Positions 1-10,514 are shown, counted from the first letter of the stretch. The stretch is DNA of 49,145 bases from Gallicola sp. (GCA_012841535.1 DUUN01000812.1:1-49145), one strand, 5' to 3'. Numbers and translations: made by a program. Notes: a model not told the origin generated them from the letters alone.

Positions 1-83
1 AAGTTAATTTATTTCATTTTATTTTATTGATTTTCTATTCCTTTTAAAAGTAATGTTATCATAAAAATCATTCTTTCTCAATT

Positions 84-434
84 TTATACTTCAACATTTT
101 TATCTAAATTACTCAAATCTTCATTGACTTTCAATTCTCCAAGCAATGACTTAGTACTTATTCTATCCTTTACTATTCCCTTAATATCATTTTCAATTGG
201 CAAATCTTCTCTTATTATATCACTAGACACAATGTCATTGACTTTTTCTATATTCCTCAAGTCATATTCTAAGTCATCAAAGAATTCATTTAATAATGTT
301 ATATCACTATTCATATATTCTTCATACATCTGTGATAAGACATCTTCATCATTAATATCCTTCTCTATCGAAATCAAACCTTTAATAAATCCCTCATAAT
401 CGTATTCCATCAGTTTTATTATTTCATCTTTCAT
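84..434 (-). CDS. Hypothetical acidic protein, 116 aa
   Basis: I do not recognise this gene. It encodes a small, very acidic, helix-rich soluble protein with no cysteines, no signal peptide and no membrane segment. It is the last gene visible in the ICE run and follows the RadC-like gene after about 31 bases in the same direction, so it is probably in the same transcript. A GGTGAT stretch some 9 bases before the ATG could serve as ribosome binding site. Its acidity suggests a binding partner or DNA-mimic role, but nothing in the sequence shows this. The remaining 83 bases to the window edge hold no gene that I can see. Confidence 0.6.
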   Translation of the reverse strand: MKDEIIKLMEYDYEGFIKGLISIEKDINDEDVLSQMYEEYMNSDITLLNEFFDDLEYDLRNIEKVNDIVSSDIIREDLPIENDIKGIVKDRISTKSLLGELKVNEDLSNLDKNVEV

Positions 435-465
435 ACTTTTGTTATCACCAAGTAATATGTCTACT

Positions 466-1125
466 TTATTGACATCTATCCACTATCTTTAATTTATCTA
501 ATAATATTCCTCTTTCCTTTATTACATCCATTCCTTTTATCTCTTGTCTAGTAACATATTCAGCAAATTCATTGTAATTATCTTTTTTTGATAAATCTGG
601 GAAAGTCGTTTCTCCACTTTCTTTTATTATTGTTGGTGAATCCGACAAGGAATATCTATCTGAACCTAATATTGATGTGTAAGTCCTATTTTTATCTGAG
701 TATTGAACCTTATCGAGAACTTGGGTACCTATTAAATCAAGGAGTTTCTCCAACTTGTCTATCTTTTCTATATCTGATTCTTCACTGTAAGATATAAAGA
801 CTTTAGCTGAACCTGCATGTAGCCCTTCACCAATAGAGCGTTTAACATCATCTAACCTACTTAATCTAGCTTTATTTGCATGGATGGGAATATTCTTTGT
901 ATCCACAAATAGTAATTGAACTAAGTTCTTACTAGGTTTATCCATGTGCTCTACATAATGGAATAAATCTTCTGGCGAACGTATTGGTTTTTCTTTATTC
1001 CCAATATTACCTTTTACATAGTCAAAAAAATCAAGGAGCGGACGAACTTCATCCACTCCCATTTTCATTTTCTCATATAGTTCTTCTTTGTTTTTACAAC
1101 CCAATTGTTCATATAAATTACTCAT
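466..1125 (-). CDS. RadC/JAB-like domain protein, 219 aa, probably non-catalytic
   Basis: Residues about 50-135 resemble the core of RadC-like (JAB/MPN fold) proteins that are common in conjugative elements. They include a 'RSPEDLFHYVEHM' entry segment and an 'LLFVDTKN' strand, followed by a charged region and 'SAKVFISYSEES'. The metal-binding His-x-His and Ser-x-x-x-x-Asp pattern of active JAB proteases is not evident, so catalysis is doubtful. The C-terminal 80 residues are charged and unassigned. The start codon overlaps the stop of the 49-aa gene upstream (ATGAGTAA), which indicates translational coupling. The role in the ICE is unknown; the domain call rests on pattern recognition only. 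Confidence 0.5.
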   Translation of the reverse strand: MSNLYEQLGCKNKEELYEKMKMGVDEVRPLLDFFDYVKGNIGNKEKPIRSPEDLFHYVEHMDKPSKNLVQLLFVDTKNIPIHANKARLSRLDDVKRSIGEGLHAGSAKVFISYSEESDIEKIDKLEKLLDLIGTQVLDKVQYSDKNRTYTSILGSDRYSLSDSPTIIKESGETTFPDLSKKDNYNEFAEYVTRQEIKGMDVIKERGILLDKLKIVDRCQ

Positions 1126-1267
1126 CTCTCACACCTTCAAAATTCAGATTAAACAATTCAAAAACTTCTCTAATTTCTACTACTCTTTCATCATCAGGAT
1201 GTTCTTTTATAAAATCCATTAATTCCTTGTGACTCTTAACTCCAAATATCTTTAGTAATTGGTTCAT
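1118..1267 (-). CDS. Small ORF, 49 aa, coupled to the RadC-like gene
   Basis: A short gene with a good ribosome binding site: AAAGGTGAG, then 6 bases, then ATG at 1267. The product begins MNQLLKIFGVKSHKELMDF and is mostly charged helix. Its stop overlaps the ATG of the 219-aa gene, so the two are translationally coupled. It begins just after the frame-shifted helicase tail ends at 1275. It has no match that I recognise. The spacing, ribosome binding site and coupling argue that it is real; function cannot be assigned. Confidence 0.6.
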   Translation of the reverse strand: MNQLLKIFGVKSHKELMDFIKEHPDDERVVEIREVFELFNLNFEGVRDE

Positions 1268-1274
1268 AGTACAC

Positions 1275-1601
1275 TCACCTTTCTATACATTCCTGTCGTT
1301 CATTATCATTTCTTATTCTCTCATTAAATTTCTTATAATTACCTTTTATCTCAGCCAGTAAGGATACTTTCCCATCTCCAATATAATCATTCTCTGCTCT
1401 ATTATCTTCTCTCTCATCTAAATCTCCATAGGTCATTGTCTTTGAATCACGGAAATCCGAATCAAATCTGTCTGCAACACCATCATTATCTAAATCTAAG
1501 TCCGATGTATCCTTTACCTTTTCCATGTCTTCTGGAGTGATATAGACAAGACTTTCAAAATCTAGATCCTCTAATTGATAGTTGATAAAATCATTTAATG
1601 A
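1275..1601 (-). pseudogene. Frame-shifted C-terminal tail of the giant helicase
   Basis: An ATG-initiated ORF of 83 aa spans 1275-1526, but the same frame is open upstream to about 1630 and reads sensibly ([15 protein letters not shown]...YITPEDMEKV). It joins the end of the giant helicase frame if one base is restored near 1600: EEFN then SLNDF. The tail contains an Asp-rich 'DLDNDGVADRFDSDFRDS' stretch, calcium-loop-like, then 'YGDLDERE' and 'VSLLAEIK', which I recall as typical ends of Tn1549-type giant helicase proteins. No SD sequence precedes the 1526 ATG, so independent translation is doubtful. I read it as the detached C-terminus, separated by a one-base deletion. Confidence 0.6.
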
Positions 1602-4600
1602 TTGAACTCTTCTATGTAGACCAGTTGATTATTAACATATTGATTTATGCTAGAATTTAGCAAATCAGCTTCTACTCTTACACTGTAAAGCCCATCTTCT
1701 AAACTAGCACTCGCTAATGTAATATGCTCTAAATCTTCAAATATATCTTCCGAAACTTCTTCCCCATATTCACTGCTTAAAAAATCCTTGACTAATGACT
1801 TTGCTCTATTTATATGTGGTTCTTCTCTCTCAACTTCAATATTCTCAGTCGTATTTAACAATATTTCTAATTCTGCAAGACGTTGCTGTTTCACGTTTAA
1901 ATCCTGCTCTGAAATAAAAGGTTTTTCTACTTCTACTTTAGCCAGTTCCAATTGGTTTCTCGTATTTTCTAGTTGTTCCTCCGTATCTTTCAGTTTACTT
2001 TCTAAGTTTTCCAATACATTATCCATTCTTGTAATGTTTCCATAGATATCCTTTCCTAACTCAACTCTATAACTTAAACTGCTTTTCATGGCTACTTGAA
2101 AAGAATTAGAAAAGCTATCGTAAGATAGTTCCAAATCAAATCCACGATATTTTCCTATTTGCTCCTTATTCCTATTTTGTTTTTCTTCGCAAGCTTTTAA
2201 TAATGCTTTTCCAGCTTCTTCTTTATCTTCATAATAGGAATTTTTTAGAGTCATTCCGGAAAATATTCTCTTCCCGTCAATTCCCAGCTTAGTGTTTTCT
2301 TCTACTTGCCTTATATCCTCATTTAATCCATCAATATATTTTGACAATCTTTTTATTTCACTAGGAAAGCTCTTTACAATCTTATCTTCTAAACTGTATT
2401 TTTCACTTAAGTAGTTTGCTTTTAGCAGCTTCAATTTTGCAACCTGTACATCTAAATCCATTTTTTCTTTTATCAAGGGATTCCCCGTAGCTAAAGCTTT
2501 AATCTCTGCATAGGATAATGCTGATTCGTCTACATCTTCTGCACTTCTCATAGGAGTTTTTGAGGTCATAATCTGTCCAATAAATTTTTGCTTATTTTCT
2601 ACAAGTTGCCATAAATAAGCGTCAAAAGTATTTTCAGTAACATATCGAAATATCTTTACTTCTTTGTTTTGATTACCCTGTCTAATAATACGTCCACTTC
2701 GCTGTTCTAAATCCGCTGGCCTCCAAGGACAATCTAAATCATGAAGAGCTATTAACTTATCTTGGCAATTGGTTCCTGTCCCCATTTTTTGTGTAGAACC
2801 TAGTAACACCCTCACGTCTCCCTTTCTAACTTTGGCAAAGAGTTCATCTTTTTGTTGTTCTGTCTTTGCATCATGGATAAAAGCTATTTCTCTTTCAGGA
2901 ATTCCCCTATTAAGAAGTTTCTTTTTTACATCAGCATAAATATTAAATTCACTTGACTTTGGAGTAGACATATCACAAAATATCATTTGAGTTAATCTAT
3001 CAGACTTGGTTTCCTCCCAAATATCAAAGGTTTTTTCTACACATTTACTTACTTTGCTTTCAGGATCATCGGGTAACATTTCATTCATAAGCCTTTGATC
3101 TAATGCTAACTTCCTTCCATCATTGGTTATCTTCAGCATATTATCTACACTTGGATTCACACTTCTGTTTCTAACTGATTCTGCTCGTTCAGCTAAAGAA
3201 TTTACCATATCCTTTTGATATTCACTAGGCTTAACACTTATCGTTTCAAATATAGCTTCCGGCACCGGCAACTCTAACATATCTGCTGTCTGAATATCAG
3301 CAATTTCTTTAAAGGTATTCATTAACTCAGGTAGATTGTAAAACTTTGCAAATCTCGTCTTAGGTCTATAACCTCTTCCCTCTGGACTTAGTTCAATTGC
3401 TGTAACACTTTCTCCAAAAGTGCTAGCCCAAGAGTCAAAATGGTTTAATCCCATTTTCTCTAAGGTGTTAAACTGTAAATATCTCTGCATAGTATAAAGC
3501 TCTGTCATAGAATTTGAAATAGGCGTTCCTGTGGCAAAAATAACCCCTTTCCCATTAGTTATCTCATCTAAATATCTACATTTCATAAACATATCAGAAG
3601 ATTTTTGTGCCTCACTTTGTCCAATACCCGCTACATTTCTCATCTTGGTATGAAGATATAAATTCTTATAGTTATGGGCTTCATCTACAAATAATCTATC
3701 CACTCCCAATTCTTCAAAAGTCACTACATCATCTTTTCTCGATTGGTCATTTAATCTTGAAAGTTTCACCTTTAAATTCTTCTTAGTCTTTTCCATCTGC
3801 TTTATAGAAAACTTGTCTCCACGATTTGTTTTTAATTCCTGAATTCCTTCTGTGATTTCCTGTACTTGCCTTTCCATTTCATGTCTCTGTCTTTCAATGC
3901 TCATTGGTATCTTTTCAAATTGACTATGTCCAATAATCACTGCATCAAATTCACCAGTTGCAATACGAGAACAAAATCTCTTTCTATTTTTAGGTTCAAA
4001 ATCTTTCTTTGTCGCAACAAGAATATTTGCAGATGGGTATAACATCATAAACTCTGAACCAATTTGTTCAGTCAAATGATTGGGTGCAACCATAAGAGAC
4101 TTATTACATAATCCTAATCTTTTCGCCTCCATTGCTGATGCTACCATTTCAAAAGTCTTTCCAGCACCTACACAATGAGCTAACAAAGTATTACCACCAT
4201 ATAAAGTATGAGCTATGGCGTTTTTTTGATGCTCTCTAAGTTCAATTAATGGATTCATTCCCGGAAAACTTAAGTGCTCTCCATTGTATTCCCTTGGGCG
4301 TATTGCATTGAATTTTTCATTATATATTTTTACCAGTCGATTACGCCTCTCAGGTTCCTTCCAGATCCACTCGTGAAAAGCTTCCTTTAACATCTCCTGT
4401 TTTTGTTGAGCCAACATGGTTTCCTTCTTATTTAATTCCTGCGAGTCCTTTCCGTCTGGAGTAGTTACTCTATCAAATACACGTACATCTTTTAAGTTTA
4501 AAGTGTCCTCTAATATTTTATAGGCATTTAACCTGGAAGTTCCATAGGTTGTATTTGCTTTTACATTGGATCTATCAACGCTCTTTCCTTCAATATTCCA

Positions 4601-7600
4601 ACTGGAAGTATATTCAGAGAACCGAACATTTATATCCCATTTTGCATAGTTTGGAGTGTCCAGAGTTTCAAATATAAAATTTTCAATATCTTTAGGAGGT
4701 ATCCAAGTAGCTCCAAGTCTTACAACTATCTCTCCTACTTCTAAGTCTCTTGGCTTAACTTTTTCAAGAGCTTCTATATTTTCTTTCATCATACTTATTT
4801 CGTCATTTATTTTTTCTATACTTTCTTTAAACTCATCTAGACCATTATAAGCATTCAACTCTTTCTCTAAGCTCTTTAATCTATCCTTAGCTGTTTGCAG
4901 CTTCTCTCTTATGTTCCCACTTAAATACTCATCTAAGTTATAATAAACATCTTCCTCTGGGTCTTTAAATATAATCCCATAGAGTTCTTTTATGGTTTCA
5001 TCTTTGCTTTTTTTTGTAAGTTCTGCCATATAGTCCAAATCAACTTTTGCCTTTTCGTTAATAGACAGTAACAATGCTTCCTGTGAGGTCTCAACTTCTG
5101 TCACAACTACATTTTTTCGTATGGTCCTTTTAGAAAAAATATCTGCTTTCTTTAGAAAGTTCCTTTCAGAATCTAATATCTCCAGAGAAGATAACAAAGC
5201 AAAAGATGCATCGTCTTGAAAGAGCTTCTCATTTTTTCTCTCTGAAAGTCTTCCGTACTTTCCAACAAAAGAATCATAGGCTACATTAAACTTCTCTTGT
5301 CTTGCCTTAATTTCATCATCGCCATAGCCTTCCAACTGAGATTCAATGACGTCTCTTGTACAATTTCGAATGCCTACCATGCCCATCAATCTATGACTAT
5401 CTTCATTGGATAAGCTCTGTTTTATCATTGTTGAATTTTCTCTATAATAAACTTCACCGTCTATCACTGTATAACTGAAATTTTTAGTCTCAAGATCTGC
5501 TGGAATAATATCTTCTTCCTCTATATTTTCTAATTGTTGAGTGGTTATTTCACCTTGAATATGTTGTATTGCTCTATTTAATTGAGTTTTTAAAGGCTCC
5601 TCTGTAGGACGACAAGTTGATTCTAGCCCAAAGGGTCCTGACTTCATTTCCATTTTTCCCAGTATCATCTGTGGATTATCCACGAAATAGGAATTCATTA
5701 CTATTCCCTCATCATTTTCTCCAAGCTTAACCCACTCCGGCTCAATATCTATCGGTCTTTCTCTTTTTCGCAAAAATATTATGTCTGATGTAACCTCTGT
5801 TCCTGCATTTCCCTTAAATGTATCATTGGGTAGTCTTATAGCTCCCAAAAGTTCTGCCCTCTGTGCAATGTACTTCCTTACCTTTTCTCCTTCTTTATCC
5901 AATGTTCCCTTTGAAGTTATAAATGCTACTATGCCACCTGGACGAATCTTATCTAAAGATTTTGCAAAAAAATAGTCATGAATTAAGAAATTTTCTTTCT
6001 CGTACTTTTTATCAATTACTCCAAACTGCCCAAAGGGTACATTGCCTATGGCTACATCAAAAAAACTATCCGGTAAATTTGTCTCTTCAAATCCCTGGAT
6101 AGCTATATTTGTATTTTGATAAAGTTGTTTTCCTATTCTACCACTGATATCGTCAAGCTCCACACCGTATGTTTTGGAGTCCCTCATACTATCCGGTATC
6201 ATGCCTAAGAAATTGCCTACTCCACAGGAAGGCTCTAATATATTAACATTTTTAAATCCCATATTTTCTAAAACTTGATACATAGACTCTATTACAATTG
6301 GTGGTGTATAAAAGGAACTTAGGGTTGATTCTCTTGCACTATTAAATTCTTCTTCTGTAAGTAAGTTCTTAATCATAGTATAATCCGAAGACTCTATCTC
6401 AAATGCATTTGCCAATCCTCCCCATCCTATATATTTAGAAAGTATTTCTTGTTCTTCGATAGTAGCTAAACGTCCTTCAGATTCAATTTTCTTTAGTGTT
6501 TTAATAGCCTCGATATTTCTATTAATTTTTTCTCTATTAGTCCCTATTCCTAAGTCATAATCAGTAATTCTATAATTCTTTCTATCTTCTTCCTTTTCTT
6601 GTTCCTTCTCAATACTATTTCCTTCTGTCCATGAAATTGCTTCATCTAAGGTGTCAAATTCCTCTACAAAACCCTCTTTTCTGGAATAATCTAAACCAAT
6701 CCACTTATTCCTATCAAAACTAATGTAAAGACCTGTTTCGTTTTTATACTCATCCTCTAAACGTCCATTAATAAGTTGTGAAGCTTGTAATTCATTTAGA
6801 AAAGTTACTTCATCTGGTAATTGCTCCAATTCTTTCTCTATATTAGAACTTTCCATTTGTTGCTCTTCTCTAGCACCAGTTTCACCTTTGATAGTAAAGT
6901 TATTTTTATTTAGTGAGTTCTCTCTCACTCTTCGTTCAAATTCATTTTTAGTTAGAGTTTCAGTTAACAATGGAAAATCGTCATTTCTAAGAATTACTTC
7001 ATTTTCATTAAATTCAGTTAAAGTATATTGATCAGCCCCAATATAAACTTCATTTCCAAGTTCATATTTATAATCATAATCAGCACTCAGTGGAATTGTT
7101 TCTTTTTCAGGTTTTTGTTCTGCATAAATAGAATTATAATATTCCTTCTCTACTTCGCTTAAATATCTTTCTGCTTTAATTAACTCACAAATTCTACTTA
7201 CTACTTTCCCCCAAGATAAGTTTAAGGTAACATCAGGATTTGTTATCTTTCCTTTAACAAGTTCAATCCCTTTTCCATCATGACTAGAAGAATTTATAAA
7301 ATCCCCACGTTCCGGAGTCGACCATCCGCCTATTCCATACTCCTTCTTTAAAAATGCAATTGCTTCACTTTTTGTATAATCTTTTATAAAGAAATAATAA
7401 ATTCGATACTTGCCATCTTCAAATCCTGAACCTCGAACTAGTACATCATCAATGTTTTTTTGAGAAATAACAAAAGCAGAGGAATTCTCTTCCCCTGCCC
7501 TTGTTATCATTTCCTTTTGTTCAACCTCTGTTGGAAATTCATTATTTAAATATATATTATCTCTTGCAAGATCGTCTCTTCTATGGCGTTTTGAATGTTG

Positions 7601-8083
7601 TTCATCATCCCTACCCATTTCAATTGATCCTGTGCTTTCAACGTTTCCGTTACTTGCCATGCTTCTTGAAACTTTGGAGTTTCCTCTTCTAACATCTTCT
7701 CCGCTCTCACTTGTATCTCTTGTAGATGTTTCGTGAACTTTCCTTCTAGAATTAGACTGCTGTAGTAAGCTGATTTGTTCTCCCTCAAATACCTCTCTCT
7801 CATTCGCGCGTATTTCCCTATAGCTATCTCCTCTTCTTTCAAGTTCGGTATTAGAACTTCTCCCTTCAAGATATAAGTTCCTCCCTGTTTCTCGAAGTGG
7901 TTCTCTGGTACTTTGGGAGTACATATCCCTTCCTCTAGCAGATAAATTTTGTCTTGTATTACTATCTCTTGTACCATCATTCTCTACTCCTTCCAAATTT
8001 ATATCTATTTCACTTCTATTTCCATTCCTAGGCTCTTTCTCTTTGATGGTCATATTATACCTTGACCCAAGAGTTAAAGGCAA
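1595..8083 (-). CDS. Giant N6-adenine methylase-like / SNF2-type DEAH helicase of Tn1549-like ICEs (main body)
   Basis: This is the large accessory enzyme of Tn1549-type elements, probably acting on the transferring or incoming ICE DNA; its exact role is unknown for the family. The 2162-codon frame shows, in order: a low-complexity R/E/S/N-rich linker (about 1-180); a family domain beginning 'FPTEVEQ' and '[15 protein letters not shown]' (about 183-330); a second small domain (about 340-400); a methyltransferase fold with '[10 protein letters not shown]' (about 619) and 'NVPFG' (about 681, replacing the usual NPPY/F); coiled coil (about 1000-1090); and helicase motifs 'GAGKT' (about 1304), 'DEAH' (about 1464), 'TGTPISNS' and '[11 protein letters not shown]' (about 1797). 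The longest frame starts at TTG 8083. ATG 8053, with AAGG six bases ahead, is more plausible. A single in-frame TAA separates it from its N-terminal domain upstream, and a -1 shift removes its tail. Confidence 0.85.
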   Translation of the reverse strand: MPLTLGSRYNMTIKEKEPRNGNRSEIDINLEGVENDGTRDSNTRQNLSARGRDMYSQSTREPLRETGRNLYLEGRSSNTELERRGDSYREIRANEREVFEGEQISLLQQSNSRRKVHETSTRDTSESGEDVRRGNSKVSRSMASNGNVESTGSIEMGRDDEQHSKRHRRDDLARDNIYLNNEFPTEVEQKEMITRAGEENSSAFVISQKNIDDVLVRGSGFEDGKYRIYYFFIKDYTKSEAIAFLKKEYGIGGWSTPERGDFINSSSHDGKGIELVKGKITNPDVTLNLSWGKVVSRICELIKAERYLSEVEKEYYNSIYAEQKPEKETIPLSADYDYKYELGNEVYIGADQYTLTEFNENEVILRNDDFPLLTETLTKNEFERRVRENSLNKNNFTIKGETGAREEQQMESSNIEKELEQLPDEVTFLNELQASQLINGRLEDEYKNETGLYISFDRNKWIGLDYSRKEGFVEEFDTLDEAISWTEGNSIEKEQEKEEDRKNYRITDYDLGIGTNREKINRNIEAIKTLKKIESEGRLATIEEQEILSKYIGWGGLANAFEIESSDYTMIKNLLTEEEFNSARESTLSSFYTPPIVIESMYQVLENMGFKNVNILEPSCGVGNFLGMIPDSMRDSKTYGVELDDISGRIGKQLYQNTNIAIQGFEETNLPDSFFDVAIGNVPFGQFGVIDKKYEKENFLIHDYFFAKSLDKIRPGGIVAFITSKGTLDKEGEKVRKYIAQRAELLGAIRLPNDTFKGNAGTEVTSDIIFLRKRERPIDIEPEWVKLGENDEGIVMNSYFVDNPQMILGKMEMKSGPFGLESTCRPTEEPLKTQLNRAIQHIQGEITTQQLENIEEEDIIPADLETKNFSYTVIDGEVYYRENSTMIKQSLSNEDSHRLMGMVGIRNCTRDVIESQLEGYGDDEIKARQEKFNVAYDSFVGKYGRLSERKNEKLFQDDASFALLSSLEILDSERNFLKKADIFSKRTIRKNVVVTEVETSQEALLLSINEKAKVDLDYMAELTKKSKDETIKELYGIIFKDPEEDVYYNLDEYLSGNIREKLQTAKDRLKSLEKELNAYNGLDEFKESIEKINDEISMMKENIEALEKVKPRDLEVGEIVVRLGATWIPPKDIENFIFETLDTPNYAKWDINVRFSEYTSSWNIEGKSVDRSNVKANTTYGTSRLNAYKILEDTLNLKDVRVFDRVTTPDGKDSQELNKKETMLAQQKQEMLKEAFHEWIWKEPERRNRLVKIYNEKFNAIRPREYNGEHLSFPGMNPLIELREHQKNAIAHTLYGGNTLLAHCVGAGKTFEMVASAMEAKRLGLCNKSLMVAPNHLTEQIGSEFMMLYPSANILVATKKDFEPKNRKRFCSRIATGEFDAVIIGHSQFEKIPMSIERQRHEMERQVQEITEGIQELKTNRGDKFSIKQMEKTKKNLKVKLSRLNDQSRKDDVVTFEELGVDRLFVDEAHNYKNLYLHTKMRNVAGIGQSEAQKSSDMFMKCRYLDEITNGKGVIFATGTPISNSMTELYTMQRYLQFNTLEKMGLNHFDSWASTFGESVTAIELSPEGRGYRPKTRFAKFYNLPELMNTFKEIADIQTADMLELPVPEAIFETISVKPSEYQKDMVNSLAERAESVRNRSVNPSVDNMLKITNDGRKLALDQRLMNEMLPDDPESKVSKCVEKTFDIWEETKSDRLTQMIFCDMSTPKSSEFNIYADVKKKLLNRGIPEREIAFIHDAKTEQQKDELFAKVRKGDVRVLLGSTQKMGTGTNCQDKLIALHDLDCPWRPADLEQRSGRIIRQGNQNKEVKIFRYVTENTFDAYLWQLVENKQKFIGQIMTSKTPMRSAEDVDESALSYAEIKALATGNPLIKEKMDLDVQVAKLKLLKANYLSEKYSLEDKIVKSFPSEIKRLSKYIDGLNEDIRQVEENTKLGIDGKRIFSGMTLKNSYYEDKEEAGKALLKACEEKQNRNKEQIGKYRGFDLELSYDSFSNSFQVAMKSSLSYRVELGKDIYGNITRMDNVLENLESKLKDTEEQLENTRNQLELAKVEVEKPFISEQDLNVKQQRLAELEILLNTTENIEVEREEPHINRAKSLVKDFLSSEYGEEVSEDIFEDLEHITLASASLEDGLYSVRVEADLLNSSINQYVNNQLVYIEEFNH
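7546..7980 (-). CDS. tnpV: TnpV-family protein, 144 aa, nested inside the helicase frame
   Basis: TnpV proteins are small accessory proteins of clostridial transposons and conjugative elements with no established biochemical role. The match is strong from residue 33 onward: 'GGTY' at 33-36, 'IPNL' at 44-47, then '[15 protein letters not shown]', '[12 protein letters not shown]', '[15 protein letters not shown]' and an 'EEx3L' ending near the C-terminus. The ATG has an excellent ribosome binding site, AAGGAG with 6 bases spacing. The first 32 residues are not part of the family core as I remember it. The gene lies entirely within the linker of the giant helicase, one base downstream in phase (+1 frame), and both frames are open throughout. 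By eye its codons are richer in G/C at the third position than the neighbours, as expected under double coding. Confidence 0.8.
   Translation of the reverse strand: MMVQEIVIQDKIYLLEEGICTPKVPENHFEKQGGTYILKGEVLIPNLKEEEIAIGKYARMRERYLRENKSAYYSSLILEGKFTKHLQEIQVRAEKMLEEETPKFQEAWQVTETLKAQDQLKWVGMMNNIQNAIEETILQEIIYI
8054..8083 (-). promoter_or_regulatory. Candidate sigma-A promoter ahead of tnpV/helicase
   Basis: On the minus strand TTGCCT (8083-8078) is followed after 18 bases by a perfect TATAAT (8059-8054). It sits between the stop of the N-terminal helicase fragment and the tnpV ribosome binding site, so it would make a transcript carrying tnpV and the helicase body independently of the upstream fragment. 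The TTG start of the longest helicase frame is part of this -35 box, which argues against that start. Confidence 0.45.
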
Positions 8084-8131
8084 TAAATTAAAGACATTTT
8101 TTTGTCTATAATTATTTTTGTTAATTATAGT

Positions 8132-8827
8132 TTATCTTTCTTTTATGTCTTCAATAAAGTTTGTCACTATTTTTGATGCTAAAGTCCCAATGGAACTTAA
8201 CACATTTAAGTTATTAAAATCAGTTATATCTGAAAAATCACTATCCGAAAAATATTCAGATGGCTCTAATCCCATTCTCTCAAACATCATATATATAGTT
8301 GAGTTTTTAGTGAATTTTAATATTTTAGCTTTCTTTAAATTTATTTCACCTGTATCTATAACTAATTCATCATTTAAATCCTCTACTAATGCTCCAATAT
8401 GCCTTTTAATATTATCAACTAAATCAATATTAAATTCTGTTTCTTGCACATCTAAAATTTCTTTTAATGCCTCTTCATAATTATCGCTATATCTCCATAT
8501 ATCCACTTCTCTATTTGTGTATCTCGTTTCATGAGTATCTGAAATATCAAATACATAATTAATTTTGCTATTATTCTCACTAAAATCTGGAAGTGGAATT
8601 CCCTTTGCTCCCTTATTCACCCAACGATGAAATACTTTATTCCAAAACTCCATCGAAGCACAAGCCTTTGCTTCTGGTTTATATGCATATATGGAAACCT
8701 GTTCAGCAAAAATATATTTTGAAGTATAAGCAGCTGATGATAGAAACTTTTGCCATGCTTGTCCACTACTGCTTATATCTAAAGCTGTTTGTTTTGTAAC
8801 TTCCCATAATTTATGAATTTTCGTCAT
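8132..8827 (-). CDS. Detached N-terminal domain of the giant helicase, 231 aa
   Basis: The sequence matches the N-terminal domain normally fused to the giant helicase in Tn1549-type elements: 'AWQKFLSSAAYTSKY', 'EQVSIYAYKPEAKACAS', 'FHRWVNKGAKGIPL', 'YVFDISDTHETR', and a C-terminal 'DITDFNNLNVLSSIG'. Its function is unknown. The ATG is preceded by AAAGGAGGATAT, a strong ribosome binding site. The ORF ends in TAA at 8134-8132, but the same reading frame continues beyond the stop without interruption into the helicase body. One nonsense codon therefore separates two halves of what I take to be one ancestral gene of about 2,400 codons. It may still act as a separate subunit. Confidence 0.7.
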   Translation of the reverse strand: MTKIHKLWEVTKQTALDISSSGQAWQKFLSSAAYTSKYIFAEQVSIYAYKPEAKACASMEFWNKVFHRWVNKGAKGIPLPDFSENNSKINYVFDISDTHETRYTNREVDIWRYSDNYEEALKEILDVQETEFNIDLVDNIKRHIGALVEDLNDELVIDTGEINLKKAKILKFTKNSTIYMMFERMGLEPSEYFSDSDFSDITDFNNLNVLSSIGTLASKIVTNFIEDIKER

Positions 8828-8846
8828 ATATCCTCCTTTCTAATAG

Positions 8847-8879
8847 AAAAAAACAGTAGAATCGCAGTTCTACTGTTTT
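8847..8879 (-). terminator. Rho-independent terminator after the AAA-DUF4435 gene
   Basis: A 12-bp perfect stem (AAAACAGTAGAA / TTCTACTGTTTT) with a 6-base loop is followed on the minus strand by a run of T. It lies a few bases after the stop of the AAA-DUF4435 gene and before the ribosome binding site of the next gene, so it closes the defence cassette. Confidence 0.85.
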
Positions 8880-8884
8880 GGATG

Positions 8885-10495
8885 TTAACCTACTATATAT
8901 TTTTTCAATTCTTCTCTTAATGTATTCCCATCCTCACTATTACTCGAAATTAGAGAAATAGCATATTCCATAAAGTATTTTTGTTTCCATCCAAAATAGT
9001 TTGGTACACTAGTGTATGTTAACAAACCCTTATTATTTATAATCTTAAGAGCCTTAATATAATCCTTATGTTCAATAATTTGATTAAATTCATTTATTGT
9101 CTGTTCGTATATTTCTTGGATATTAAGGTTATCGAATAAACTCTTTACATTATTTTCAAGTTTATCAATTTCTTTTATATTTTTATTTAGTTCTACATTT
9201 ACTTTATTCAAGCAGCTTTCTCTTACAAAGAGCATTGCTTGTTCTTCTTTTTTATTTTCCAAAAACTCAAAAGTTTTTTCTTTAATTTCTTCAAGTTTTT
9301 CATTAAAATCATCTTTTAGTTGATTTTTTGAAATAGTTTCTAATACTTTAGGTATCATAAATAAATTTTCTATTTCGGCTACTTTTAAAGCGTATATATT
9401 ATCTTTTTGTAAATTTTCTATTTCTTCATCATTTCTTCTATCTCTATCAATTATTCCAACAACTTCAGTATAATGAATATTTTCTGTTCTTTTGTAGGAT
9501 TTTACAGTTTCTATAACAGTCTTGCAACTCTCTAAAGATATAATATTATATTCAGGGAATAACTTAGAATATAATATTATATCTATACTATTGTTTCTAT
9601 CTCCCTCTATTAACATTACCTTTTGTCTATTTCCCAATATTTCTAAATGTAATTCATTTGCAGAATTCAAATCTTCAACAAATTCATAATCCCATCGTTC
9701 TTTAGTTACCATTTTTTTTACCCAAATTATTTGACTATTCATTCTAGTTCTTGCAAATTCTAGACTATGAGTTATATAAACAAATATGCAATTAGGCTTT
9801 TCTTTTTCTATCGCATCCCACAAACGAATTAAAATAGATTTGTGCAAATGATTCTCCGGCTCATCAATAATAATAACACTATTACTTTTAGCAGAAATCA
9901 CTTCTCCTATAAAATAAAAAATTGCTCTTTCTCCATCGCTCATTTCACTACCATTATAATTTGGAGTCTCTGTATCCATATCCCGATCAATTACTTCTAT
10001 TTTTCCTGCTTTTATTTCAAGTTTTCTGTGAGTTATTACATCCTCCCATATTCTTTTTATTCTCTCTAAATTTGTTATATTGTCAAAGTCAGTGTTTCCT
10101 AATTTATGACTTTCTCTATACTCAATACTCTTTTCATAACTATCAGTAAATAAGTATTCCATTAAATGCTTATAGTCATCAAGCATATAGGTTTCAGGTT
10201 TATCTCCCCATCTATATACTTTTTTACCCGTTTTCTTTAACCAGTCTTTATTCTCTTGATTAACTCCATATAGAAACAGTTCTTCTGCTTTTCCCATATC
10301 ACTTGGACTTGTCGTTTCGGGCATATTTAAAGATTTTTGGGCAGATATTCTATGAATATCAAACTCTGGATTATTCTCATCCATCCAAACACTCATTCTT
10401 GTTTTTCCAGATCCATTTGCTCCTATTAGCACAATCGATTGCTTTCCTTCTGTATATTGTTCTTCATCATTAATATTTGGTAATCTGATTTTCAT
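8885..10495 (-). CDS. AAA/ABC-type ATPase fused to DUF4435, PARIS-like (AriA-AriB fusion) defence protein
   Basis: PARIS is an anti-phage system in which an ABC-like ATPase (AriA) senses phage anti-restriction proteins and releases a DUF4435/TOPRIM-like effector (AriB). Single-protein fusions are known. Here 536 aa carry both parts. The ATPase has Walker A 'GANGSGKT' (25-32), an ABC-like signature 'SDGER' (186-190), Walker B 'SVIIIDEPENH' (206-216) and a switch His 'YITHS' (243). The DUF4435 part begins near 293 with 'VMLIEGDRN' (E297), 'VVGIIDRDRR' (D350, D352) and 'AEIENLF' (374-379). The frame is open to TTG 10567, but ATG 10495 is preferred because of GGGGGGG four bases ahead and a promoter just upstream. 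Own promoter and terminator mark it as a self-contained cassette. OLD/RloA-like nucleases are the alternative reading. Confidence 0.65.
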   Translation of the reverse strand: MKIRLPNINDEEQYTEGKQSIVLIGANGSGKTRMSVWMDENNPEFDIHRISAQKSLNMPETTSPSDMGKAEELFLYGVNQENKDWLKKTGKKVYRWGDKPETYMLDDYKHLMEYLFTDSYEKSIEYRESHKLGNTDFDNITNLERIKRIWEDVITHRKLEIKAGKIEVIDRDMDTETPNYNGSEMSDGERAIFYFIGEVISAKSNSVIIIDEPENHLHKSILIRLWDAIEKEKPNCIFVYITHSLEFARTRMNSQIIWVKKMVTKERWDYEFVEDLNSANELHLEILGNRQKVMLIEGDRNNSIDIILYSKLFPEYNIISLESCKTVIETVKSYKRTENIHYTEVVGIIDRDRRNDEEIENLQKDNIYALKVAEIENLFMIPKVLETISKNQLKDDFNEKLEEIKEKTFEFLENKKEEQAMLFVRESCLNKVNVELNKNIKEIDKLENNVKSLFDNLNIQEIYEQTINEFNQIIEHKDYIKALKIINNKGLLTYTSVPNYFGWKQKYFMEYAISLISSNSEDGNTLREELKKYIVG

Positions 10496-10514
10496 AAAAT
10501 CCCCCCCAAATTTA

